Assembly: GCA_016234115.1 (NCBI GenBank)
Contig: JACRHD010000035.1
Coordinates: forward strand, 1-64,000
DNA: 64,000 nucleotides
Direction of reading: 5' to 3'
Source: Nitrospirota bacterium
GTDB taxonomy: Bacteria; Nitrospirota; Thermodesulfovibrionia; UBA6902
Shown here: in pieces, positions 1 through 7,455 of the stretch
Layout of the letters: each line of letters starts with the position of its first letter
Numbering within the stretch: position 1 is the first letter of the stretch
The notes under the pieces: generated by a model
What the model was told of the DNA's origin: nothing
Seen by the model: the letters and a program-made list of their open reading frames with translations, nothing else
The model's database searches: none
Made by a program: the position numbers and the translations under genes

Positions 1-955
1 ATTTGAACCACGCCATGCGCGGGTCGTGAATATGGTGCGCCTCGTCATTCAACACCATCAGTTCGTCTATATCCCGGACAATCATGCCCAAATCCACCTT
101 GGAATCCGTGGTGGCGCCTGTGGGCCGCTTGCCCAGAAAATAATCCCTCATATCTTCATCATCAGGAGACGGTGGAATGTCTTCACCCGAATAAACCCGG
201 TGTATGTTCGTCAGGAAGATGTTGCCCGTAGGCCGGGTGATACGGACCTCGTCCTGCAGATGCAGCGTCAGTTGAAAATCGTCGCGCCAGTTGCGCCCGT
301 CAAATCCGTTATCCGGCAACACCGGATCATCGAAGAAGATACGGAGGCCCTGAAAATCCCGGTAAACACGGTCCAGGACAATGATGTTGGGCGTAATGAC
401 CAGGAAATTGCGCGCCAGTTCGGATTCCGGCTCGTACAATTTGTGATAAAAACTCCACGCCAGCGCCAGGCTCAGCACCTTGGTCTTGCCGCTGCCCGTC
501 GCCATCTTCACCACGAACCGCCGCCAGGTCTCATCGAACATGCTCCCTGATACAAGGCCGCTTGCATCGAAGCGCATCATATCGTGTTTGTCTTTTACCC
601 CCGCAACATCGTAGAGGTAGACAATCGTCTCCAATGCCTCACGCTGGGCGAAGTAGTATTCAAACTCCACCATGCCCTCACCCCCGGCCCCTCTCCCATA
701 GGGCGAGGGGAGATAAGCCTTCGGCAGCAGGTGCGGCGTCTTGAACCACCAATTGAGCAGGCTCCGGCTGGTGTCCGTAGCGTCCGCGTACTCAGCGTCC
801 CGGAACTCTTTCACCTTGCGGCGCAGCTCCGCCACAAGCGGCGGCATGAGCTTTTCCATGCTGGTCTCGCGCAAAGCCTCATCGGCGGGAAACCAGCGGA
901 TGCCCGGATCGACAATCGCGTGCGGGGATTGCGGAAAGTCTTTATGCAATGCCAT
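1..955 (-). CDS. res: Type III restriction enzyme, helicase/nuclease subunit Res (N-terminal part)
   Basis: The first 318 codons of a gene that continues past the left edge. The reading shows a Walker A motif MATGSGKT at residues 151-158, the TPN-type helicase segment near 186 and a DEAHH box near residue 305, as in the SF2 helicase core of type III Res subunits. Res translocates on DNA and, with Mod, cleaves between inversely oriented unmethylated sites. The ATG overlaps the stop of the upstream KilA-N gene (TAATG), so translation is probably coupled. Residues about 82-94 (SPYGRGAGGEG) are encoded by a palindromic element resembling intergenic repeats, inserted in frame ahead of the conserved MVEFEYYFAQREA segment. 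The C-terminal PD-(D/E)XK nuclease is outside the window. Confidence 0.92.
   Translation of the reverse strand, partial: MALHKDFPQSPHAIVDPGIRWFPADEALRETSMEKLMPPLVAELRRKVKEFRDAEYADATDTSRSLLNWWFKTPHLLPKAYLPSPYGRGAGGEGMVEFEYYFAQREALETIVYLYDVAGVKDKHDMMRFDASGLVSGSMFDETWRRFVVKMATGSGKTKVLSLALAWSFYHKLYEPESELARNFLVITPNIIVLDRVYRDFQGLRIFFDDPVLPDNGFDGRNWRDDFQLTLHLQDEVRITRPTGNIFLTNIHRVYSGEDIPPSPDDEDMRDYFLGKRPTGATTDSKVDLGMIVRDIDELMVLNDEAHHIHDPRMAWFK
675..712. repeat. Palindromic repeat element inside res
   Basis: A C-rich stretch closes into a hairpin of the form CCCCTCTCCC-ata-GGGCGAGGGG (one mismatch). Elements of this form are usually intergenic. Here it is read in frame and adds a glycine-rich segment to Res between the N-terminal region and the helicase core. 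Confidence 0.6.
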
Positions 956-1779
956 TATTTGTCCTTTCCCTCAAGCCGCTTGATGCTTGCGTCGTCTGTC
1001 AGCAGTTTCATTTGATGTATGGCAATCTGGTTCAACTTGCGAAGCCGTTCCGCCTGCGGTGCATTCTCCCGAATGAACAGGGCGTTCAGATTCTCCAGGT
1101 TGGACAGGCACACAAGCTGCGACATGTCCGCATCGTCCCGAATATTGCCTTTCCTGCCCGGATTCTTGTCGCGCCAGTCTTTTGCTGTCATACCGAAGAG
1201 CGCCATATTCAGTACATCCGCCTCTGAGGCATATACCAGATTAGTTTGGCGCACGCTCAGTTCCGGCGGCACAAGGTTATCTTTAATCGCGTCGGTGTGG
1301 ATTCGGTAGTTGATCTTGGCCAGATTGCGCCGGATATCCCATCCAAGTTGCTTGTATTCCTCGTCCTTGAGCCGCTGAAATTCCTTGATCAGATATAACT
1401 TGAATTCGACGGATATCCAAGATGCGAACTCGAAGGCAATGTCTTTGTGCGCGTAGGTACCGCCGTAGCGTCCGGGCTTGGATATGATGCCGGTGGCGTT
1501 CGTTTCGCTTGTCCATTGCTTCGGGGTCAAGACAAAACTATTGAGTCCTGCTTTTCTTCTAAACCCCTCGAATTCGAGGGGTTTAAAATTCGGGTTGTTC
1601 AATTGCTCCCATATCCCTAAAAATTCGACCGTATTGCGGTTTCTCATCCAATTTTGAATAACGTGATCCGTTCGGTCCGGTTCTTTGTAGTGGGCTATAT
1701 CGGTCAAAGAGATGTAGTCACTCTCTTCTTTTGTCAGGATTCTTACATTCGTCCCTTTTACTTCGATGTTTTTACCCAT
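955..1779 (-). CDS. KilA-N domain protein within the type III RM operon
   Basis: A 274-aa protein whose first half matches the KilA-N fold: YISLTDIAHY, VIQNWMRNRNTVEFLGIWE, a Tyr/Gly-rich stretch and FASWISVEFKLYLIKEFQR (about residues 20-140). KilA-N domains bind DNA and occur in phage antirepressors and in genes carried by defence islands. The second half is helical with no family I can name. It lies 87 bp after mod, and its stop overlaps the start of res, so it is part of the RM operon. It may be a DNA-binding regulator or an accessory protein; the exact role is unknown. A perfect 26-bp palindrome lies inside the coding sequence and encodes part of the KilA-N region. Confidence 0.85.
   Translation of the reverse strand: MGKNIEVKGTNVRILTKEESDYISLTDIAHYKEPDRTDHVIQNWMRNRNTVEFLGIWEQLNNPNFKPLEFEGFRRKAGLNSFVLTPKQWTSETNATGIISKPGRYGGTYAHKDIAFEFASWISVEFKLYLIKEFQRLKDEEYKQLGWDIRRNLAKINYRIHTDAIKDNLVPPELSVRQTNLVYASEADVLNMALFGMTAKDWRDKNPGRKGNIRDDADMSQLVCLSNLENLNALFIRENAPQAERLRKLNQIAIHQMKLLTDDASIKRLEGKDK
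1560..1585. repeat. Perfect 26-bp palindrome inside the KilA-N gene
   Basis: An 11-bp arm TAAACCCCTCG, centre AATT and arm CGAGGGGTTTA form a perfect palindrome in coding sequence (encoding KPLEFEGF). A related element with the same GAATTC centre lies just upstream of this gene, at 1819-1846. Confidence 0.8.
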
Positions 1780-1801
1780 TTAAAACTCCCATTTTAATTA
1801 T

Positions 1802-1846
1802 GGCGAATTCGCCGCAATTTAATCCCGTCGAATTCAACGGGATTAA
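1802..1846. repeat. Two palindromes upstream of the KilA-N gene
   Basis: GGCGAATTCGCC (1802-1813) is a perfect 12-bp palindrome. It is followed by arms TTAATCCCGT and ACGGGATTAA (1819-1846) around a GAATTC centre with one mismatched pair. They lie in the 87-bp mod/KilA-N gap and could be an operator or a mobile palindromic element. Confidence 0.6.
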
Positions 1847-1866
1847 CATGATGAAAGTGTACGCCA

Positions 1867-4035
1867 TTACTTCTTCCCTCCGCTCTTCCCCACGCTCACC
1901 TCGACAATCGTCATTGTATCATTGCCGAAGATGTCCACCACCTTCACGGCGATCTTGCGCCGTCCCGGCATGCATTCGTGAAAGACGCTTTTCAGCTCCA
2001 GCGAACGGTCTTTCTTCGTGCGGAAGGTCTGCCACTCGTTCTCGAAGATGTAATCCCCGGTCCAGCGTTCTTCCCATGCGCCGGTGTCCTCATCCTTAAC
2101 CCGGATAATCTCACGTTTGCTCTCAAAGTTGAAGTCCACCGCCCAGTAATCAATCCAGTCCGTCCATTGTTTCGTGAGCACCTCGCGGGTGACTATCCCG
2201 TCTTTGTCCTTGCTCACCTTCACGATCTGCCCCTTCTCCACCACTATCCGGCTTCCCTTGTTCTTGATCGCCGACTCGGCATTGGCAATCGAGTCCTGCG
2301 AATAGAAGACCGAGAAGTCCGTCAGCTCCACCGCTACGGTATTTTTTGAGACATGCGGTTTAACTTCGATGAACGACACGTCATGGAACACCACCTGGTT
2401 CTTTTCCACCGCCCGTTTGTCGAAGACATCGGCGGGAATGTACTTCGGCGCTATGTCGATCCCCTTGCTCCGCGCCTCGTCCAGCACGTTGGGGAATAGC
2501 CCCATCTCGAACTCAAAGCCCAGGATGTCCACCTTGGTGATGTGCTTCTTCCTGCATTCGAGGATAATCTCTTCGACGAACAGGCGCGTCACCGGAAGGT
2601 TCACAGGCCCCACAGCCACCAGCCGCGCAGCCTTCTTCCCGTGGAACGCCGCAAAGCCCGTCGTCTTCTCCGCACGGTAGGCCCGCAGGATCAGGTCGAG
2701 GAACGCCGCCTCTTTTTCTTCTAATTGCTTCTGCTGTTCCGCCTCGCGCAGGTTGGGGTTCACGCCGATGTAATGCTGGCGCTCGTATTTGCCCAGGTTG
2801 AGGATTTCGAAGGCGCGGTAGTCTTTGCCGTCAGCCTTGAGCGCGCGTTGTACGCCGATCATGCGCTTGCGCGTTGTGTGGATGCCGAACTTGCCAAGGT
2901 CGGTAGCGATCCACTTGCGGCCCAGTCTCTCCGCAACTGCTGCCGTGGTGCCGGAGCCGCAGAAGAAATCGGCCACTATGTCGCCTTCGTTGGAGGAGGC
3001 ATTTATGATACGTTCAAGTAATATGAATGGCTTCTGGGTTGGATATCCCAACGCTTCTTTAGCTGAATTGTTGATTTTGTCTAAATTCCAGACATCATCA
3101 ACAACTACACCCTGTTCCATAACTTCATCAAGGTATCGTTTTATTCTTTGTCCACCACCTGCATCAGATAAGACAAACTCGCGTCCATCGTCATCTATTC
3201 TGATCTTTTGTTTTCTGGCTTTGACATAAGCTTCTTTTGATTCCCAAGGTTCAAAGAAAGAGTTGAAGATAGGTTGATCTGACTTTGCATAGAAATAAAT
3301 TGTATCGTGTCTTCGTTCAAAAGAGGTCGATAACTTCTTATTCCATCCGCTATAGTGCCAAGCTATTGCATTATTGAAATGTCCTTTCCCGAAAACCTCA
3401 TCAAGCACAAGTCTTATATATCCATTCACCCGCCAATCACAATGCACATAAATGCTCCCATCCTCGGACAGCAGATCACGCATCAACGCCAGCCGCTCGT
3501 AAATCATCGCAATGAAGGAATCCGCACCTCTGCCCCACGTGTCGCGGTAGGCGGTCTCTTCCAGGATGTTGGGCTTCTTGGTGAAGGTGGCAGAGGTCCC
3601 GTCGGAAGACGGGATCTCGATGTCCATGCTAAAATCGTAGCCCACGTCGAACGGTGGATCTATGTAGATCAGCTTGAGGCCGCCCTGCTTCTCAATCTCC
3701 TCACGCAACGGGCCGTTCTTCAGCGATGAGAGTATGAGCTTGTTGTCTCCCCAGATCAGTTTATTGGTCCATCCCCTGAGCTGACGTCCTCGTTCATCAA
3801 AAAGAGATGACTGTATCGCTGTATCTTCCGGCTTCTCCGCGCGCGGCTCGTCCACCTGCTCGATGACCTGAAAGGGCAGGACGATATTGCAGACCTCGCT
3901 CGTCTTCCCGTTCCAGACCAGCTCCACCTCCCGCTTGTCCTCGAACAGCAGAAAGCGATATTTGTCCGGCAGGGGTTTGTCCGCCTCAATGTAGCGCAGG
4001 ATTTCCTGCCGTTCCTGTTCAGTCAGTCGTGGCAT
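1867..4035 (-). CDS. mod: Type III RM adenine methyltransferase Mod
   Basis: A 722-aa N6-adenine DNA methyltransferase of the beta class used by type III systems: catalytic DPPF at residues 126-129 precedes the SAM-binding FCGSGTT at 358-364, with motif X-like YPTQKP at 331-336. Mod recognises the target site and methylates one strand; it also provides specificity to Res. The segment between about residues 202 and 344, where the target recognition domain lies, is clearly more AT-rich than both flanks, which suggests allele replacement by recombination. It is first in the mod, KilA-N, res operon. The ATG is preceded by an AGGAAC purine stretch. Family assignment is secure; the recognition sequence cannot be read from the protein. 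Confidence 0.95.
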   Translation of the reverse strand: MPRLTEQERQEILRYIEADKPLPDKYRFLLFEDKREVELVWNGKTSEVCNIVLPFQVIEQVDEPRAEKPEDTAIQSSLFDERGRQLRGWTNKLIWGDNKLILSSLKNGPLREEIEKQGGLKLIYIDPPFDVGYDFSMDIEIPSSDGTSATFTKKPNILEETAYRDTWGRGADSFIAMIYERLALMRDLLSEDGSIYVHCDWRVNGYIRLVLDEVFGKGHFNNAIAWHYSGWNKKLSTSFERRHDTIYFYAKSDQPIFNSFFEPWESKEAYVKARKQKIRIDDDGREFVLSDAGGGQRIKRYLDEVMEQGVVVDDVWNLDKINNSAKEALGYPTQKPFILLERIINASSNEGDIVADFFCGSGTTAAVAERLGRKWIATDLGKFGIHTTRKRMIGVQRALKADGKDYRAFEILNLGKYERQHYIGVNPNLREAEQQKQLEEKEAAFLDLILRAYRAEKTTGFAAFHGKKAARLVAVGPVNLPVTRLFVEEIILECRKKHITKVDILGFEFEMGLFPNVLDEARSKGIDIAPKYIPADVFDKRAVEKNQVVFHDVSFIEVKPHVSKNTVAVELTDFSVFYSQDSIANAESAIKNKGSRIVVEKGQIVKVSKDKDGIVTREVLTKQWTDWIDYWAVDFNFESKREIIRVKDEDTGAWEERWTGDYIFENEWQTFRTKKDRSLELKSVFHECMPGRRKIAVKVVDIFGNDTMTIVEVSVGKSGGKK

Positions 4036-4205
4036 AAAGTTCCTCTTCTTGTCAGTGTGCTACCTAGGTTAAGCCCCAGGGGCACAATAGAAATTATAAC
4101 ACTGAGTTAAGCGGCTTGGCCGCTTGAACAGCTGGTTGGCATTCACACAATCGGACGTCAATCTGAGATTGTTCAACAATGCATCTTTTAGCCACATCAG
4201 GTTTC

Positions 4206-5255
4206 TCACTCACGAGGTTTGAACTCCGACTGAATAGTCTTTGATAACTTTGTGCAGCCATTTTCAACCAAGCGGATAAAGTCCTGCGCGTCCGAAAAGT
4301 AGTTTTTGAAGGCTAATCTCACCTCATCGCTTGTGTCAGCGCGAACGAGAACAATGTCTCTATCTGGCAACTGCTTCTCAAGTTCGAACAAGGCGCGGAG
4401 AGCTTCGGTAGAGTCACGATAAGTTTTAATCTCAAGTTCTCGTGTCCCAGAAAAGATGAGGATTGCATTTCGATTCTCGGTTACAGCCTTGTCTGCAGCA
4501 TTAAGACCCCGAAGCGTGGTTAAGAGGGACAACTCTTTGTCTAAAGCCAGGAACTGTTTAACAACCTCGCGGTCGTCGATATCTGGAAATGAACCCTTCA
4601 AATTCTCAAAGGCTCTTGCCAGGATTTCGCTGGCTAATGCCATTACTTGCTCATAGCGCTTATCGCCTTTCTGAAATTTCGGTTGACTTTCTGTAATGAA
4701 TCCTATGACTTCGACTGAGGTGGCCCAAGCATGCTGTACCAATGTCCTATATTGAAGCTCAACAAATAAACCGGTTAGGTTTTTTCCGACATCAGATTTG
4801 ACGTCATATTCGTATACGTCATGAATTCCCCTGTATCCAGTAGCTTTAGGGGTCTTTATATAGTCATACTTGTCTATATTATTTCGTCGCTTGTGGTTGA
4901 AATGCGCCTTATGAAACTTGTTTCGGAATGAATATAGGTCTTTAATGTTGTCGAAAATCAGTCGGCAACCAGCAATGTCGTCCATGCGGGACAACTGCAT
5001 GCCCGGGAGCCTCCAAAGTTTGTCGAAAATGGTTCTTTTACGCTTATGCCGTTGCGCAACTGTTATTTGTGTCTTGCGAGTTCGGTTTCGCAAAATTGCC
5101 TGAAATGTGTTGAGGACGCCACGGTGAGCAGCTCGCCATTCGTCGATCACCTGAAGATCCTCGGCTGTTGGCGTTCCGACACGCACATTGTTGCCAGCTT
5201 GGTTCACTCTTGATTTTGAACCACCGGGATATACAATTTGTTTCGTATCGATCAT
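4206..5255 (-). CDS. RelA/SpoT-domain protein (alarmone synthetase-like)
   Basis: A 349-aa protein with the nucleotidyltransferase motifs of (p)ppGpp synthetases: RMDDIAGCR at residues 90-98, YIKTPKATGYRGIH at 132-145 and VELQYRTLVQHAWA at 165-178. There is no HD hydrolase or TGS domain, so it is not the housekeeping Rel. The roughly 170-residue C-terminal half is mostly helical and unassigned. Stand-alone synthetases act in stress signalling, and several in defence islands are growth-arresting toxins or phage sensors (ToxSAS, CapRel). Its position between a type III RM system and a YhcG-type nuclease makes that role plausible, but this is inferred from context. No adjacent antitoxin is visible. 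It is a single gene with 170-185 bp gaps on either side. Confidence 0.85.
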   Translation of the reverse strand: MIDTKQIVYPGGSKSRVNQAGNNVRVGTPTAEDLQVIDEWRAAHRGVLNTFQAILRNRTRKTQITVAQRHKRKRTIFDKLWRLPGMQLSRMDDIAGCRLIFDNIKDLYSFRNKFHKAHFNHKRRNNIDKYDYIKTPKATGYRGIHDVYEYDVKSDVGKNLTGLFVELQYRTLVQHAWATSVEVIGFITESQPKFQKGDKRYEQVMALASEILARAFENLKGSFPDIDDREVVKQFLALDKELSLLTTLRGLNAADKAVTENRNAILIFSGTRELEIKTYRDSTEALRALFELEKQLPDRDIVLVRADTSDEVRLAFKNYFSDAQDFIRLVENGCTKLSKTIQSEFKPRE

Positions 5256-5440
5256 TTCTGTATCACTCCACTAACCAGTTCTTATCCCGATCTGTCCAAC
5301 ATCCCCAATGAAATATTATCCGAGTTCATATTCAATTGCTGTTAATTTCATGGAAATATTAGCATACTATGTTAAAGTTACACAAAAAAGCGGCTTTACT
5401 AACCGCATTCATGGATTCTGGATACAGTTGGGGATCACCC

Positions 5441-6565
5441 TCACTCAACACATCCCAACTCCGCCCGAACGATTCCGGCAAGCTGCTTGGCTGTCGGCAG
5501 TTTCCCTTTCAGTTCGCCCGGCAGTTTCGACTGCAAGTGATACGCGGCCACGCCGATAGGGTTTGCCTTTGTTCTCAAGGCGTATTCCACCTCCACATCG
5601 TCCTTTTCCGCGCATAGGATGATGCCTATGGAGGGCTGGTCATCGGGTCCGCGGTCCTTGTCGTTGAGCAGGTTCAGGTAGAAATCCATCTTCCCGGCGA
5701 ACTCCGGCTCGAACGGCCCGACTTTCAACTCAAAGGCCACCAGCGCCTTGAGAAAGCGGTGGTAGAACAGCAGATCGATGAAATATTCCTTGCTGCCGAG
5801 GGCAATGCGATACTGGCGACCGACAAAGCAGAAACCATAGCCGAGTTCGAGGATGAACGCTTGCAGTCGGGAGATGAGCCGGTCTTCGAGTTCCCGCTCC
5901 TTAACCTCCCGGCGGATGCCGAGAAAGTCCAGGTTGTAGGAACTCTTCATCATTTCTTCGGCCTGCCCGGCCAGATGCTCCGGCAGGGCGAGTGGGAAGT
6001 TATGCGTCTTTTTTTCCAAAACGGCGCGTTCGTAGGCCCTGGCTTTGATCTGGTTAAGTAGGACGTTCCGGCTCCAGCCGAAGCGGGCGGTGGCGCGGAG
6101 ATAATAAAGGCGGGCAGCTGGATCGATTAGCTTGGCCAAAACGTTTGCATGATGGCCCCATGGAACTGCCGCAATCAATTCTCTCACAAGCTGTGAGAGT
6201 TCTTCGGGGCTCGGTGTTTTCTGCCCTTTCTTTTTCAATTCTCTCACAGCCTGTGAGAGAAACAGGTTGTCCGTATACGTTCTGAAAAACTGGAGCATCC
6301 GCCATACATTTTGCGGAGAAAAACCGAAAGAGCCTGGGAATGCCTTTCGTAAGTCCGCCGAAACCATCTCGACAATCGAATCGCCCCATCCCAACGTCTG
6401 CTGTTTCTCCACGATGCCGCGCCCGATGTCCCAGTAAAGCAGTATGACATTTCGGTTCACAGCCCGTACTGCGGAGAGGCGGGCGGATAACACGCGTTCC
6501 TTCAACTGCCCAATGAACTGCCGGTATTCCGGTGCTGAGATAGATACATCTTGTGACTTTTTCAT
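5441..6565 (-). CDS. YhcG-type PDDEXK nuclease (DUF1016)
   Basis: A 374-aa protein with the N-terminal DUF1016 helical domain (VILLYWDIGRGIVEKQ near residue 40, GFSPQNVWRMLQFF near 81) and a C-terminal PD-(D/E)XK nuclease fold. Candidate catalytic residues are D264 in YFIDLLFYH and E279/K281 in FELKVG. Members are common beside RM systems and toxin-antitoxin genes and are thought to act on nucleic acid. Residues about 101-130 contain two near-identical segments, LSQAVREL and LSQLVREL, encoded by two palindromes 60 bp apart, so the protein carries an in-frame repeat insertion in the linker ahead of the conserved PWGHH region. No operon partner is evident. Confidence 0.9.
   Translation of the reverse strand: MKKSQDVSISAPEYRQFIGQLKERVLSARLSAVRAVNRNVILLYWDIGRGIVEKQQTLGWGDSIVEMVSADLRKAFPGSFGFSPQNVWRMLQFFRTYTDNLFLSQAVRELKKKGQKTPSPEELSQLVRELIAAVPWGHHANVLAKLIDPAARLYYLRATARFGWSRNVLLNQIKARAYERAVLEKKTHNFPLALPEHLAGQAEEMMKSSYNLDFLGIRREVKERELEDRLISRLQAFILELGYGFCFVGRQYRIALGSKEYFIDLLFYHRFLKALVAFELKVGPFEPEFAGKMDFYLNLLNDKDRGPDDQPSIGIILCAEKDDVEVEYALRTKANPIGVAAYHLQSKLPGELKGKLPTAKQLAGIVRAELGCVE
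6175..6260. repeat. Duplicated palindrome inside the DUF1016 gene
   Basis: Two copies of TCAATTCTCTCACA followed by a TGTGAGAG arm start exactly 60 bp apart (6175 and 6235). The second is a perfect palindrome, TCTCTCACAG-c-CTGTGAGAGA. The 60-bp offset is 20 codons, which keeps the frame. Confidence 0.75.
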
Positions 6566-6688
6566 TTAGCCAGTCCCTCCAACATCCCCAAGCGAATCCC
6601 CTGCAATATATTCAAAGATAACCTTAAGGCCGACTAATGCAGGTTCTGTCCACGTGACGTGAGCCATGTCCTCACCCTTTTCTCAGCC

Positions 6689-7132
6689 TCATCCGCGGAC
6701 CCTTCCTTTTTTCATGGAGTCAAGAAACGCCTTTGCGGTCATGACCATAACTGCTTCCCTAACATCCTCGGCAGAAAAATGGGCATCGCCGGTGAGAAAA
6801 TAATCAGGGCTTGCTGAAAGCACTGCGGCAAGGATAGGGACGTCCTTCTTATGCGTTATCAATCGTTCTGCATCCGGAAGCAACCGGCGGTACGATGCTC
6901 GTTTAAGGACCGTAATGTCGCTGATTGCGCGATTGACTTCGAGCATCGCAATTTCCAGGGTCCGGTCTTTAAGGTACTTCAACTTCTTGTGTACTACTTT
7001 GTGGAGCTCTTCAATAACGTCTTCACACGTAATAAGGTCGGCCTCCACAAGATCGAGAATTTTAGACTCGTTTCCTTCAAAGAATATGCCGGAGAGAAGG
7101 ATATTTGTATCGAGAAAAATGCGGTATCTCAT
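6689..7132 (-). CDS. PIN-domain toxin
   Basis: A 147-aa PIN-fold ribonuclease: the first acidic residue sits in IFLDTNILLSG (D8), with further acidic positions in HKKDVPILAA and LTGDAHF, as in VapC-type and PIN_3 toxins. Such toxins cleave RNA in a Mg2+-dependent way and are held inactive by the partner antitoxin. Its ATG overlaps the antitoxin stop by four bases (ATGA), which implies translational coupling. The target RNA cannot be predicted. Confidence 0.86.
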   Translation of the reverse strand: MRYRIFLDTNILLSGIFFEGNESKILDLVEADLITCEDVIEELHKVVHKKLKYLKDRTLEIAMLEVNRAISDITVLKRASYRRLLPDAERLITHKKDVPILAAVLSASPDYFLTGDAHFSAEDVREAVMVMTAKAFLDSMKKGRVRG

Positions 7133-7344
7133 TTGCGGAGCGCCGCAAGCTCCTTCAGCATGTCCGCTTCATTGATCCCCTCTTTTTTAACCAGCCACTT
7201 GAGGAATGTTCTGCTTTTCCCGGCGTACGCTTTTTTAAGCGCTGAATTTATCGCTTCCGAGGCGTTGGAAAAGATCCCAAGCTTCACCTCTTCAGCAATG
7301 TTCTTGTAAATTTTTTCGGGCACTTCAGCCGTTATTTTAGGCAT
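7129..7344 (-). CDS. Ribbon-helix-helix-type antitoxin
   Basis: A 71-aa protein beginning MPKITAEVPEKIYKNI, with the short beta strand and two-helix pattern of ribbon-helix-helix antitoxins (ASEAINSALKKAY). The ATG at 7344 is chosen over an upstream in-frame codon because a perfect AGGAGGT lies four bases before it. The C-terminal half would wrap the PIN toxin encoded by the next, overlapping gene. Such antitoxins normally repress their own promoter. A T/A-rich stretch directly upstream (about 7360-7385) is a candidate promoter region, but I cannot fix the boxes. Confidence 0.82.
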   Translation of the reverse strand: MPKITAEVPEKIYKNIAEEVKLGIFSNASEAINSALKKAYAGKSRTFLKWLVKKEGINEADMLKELAALRK

Positions 7345-7455
7345 GTCTACCTCCTGCGATGTGTTTGAAATATAGTATAACAGACGGTGTCTGCAAATAT
7401 CGGCATACCCAAGCTCTTTATTCTCGGAATGAATATCTTCCCAATATAACAAATA

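Noticed and set aside
7345-7452. Longer N-terminus of the antitoxin
   Set aside because: The start at 7344 has a perfect AGGAGGT and gives a typical ribbon-helix-helix length.
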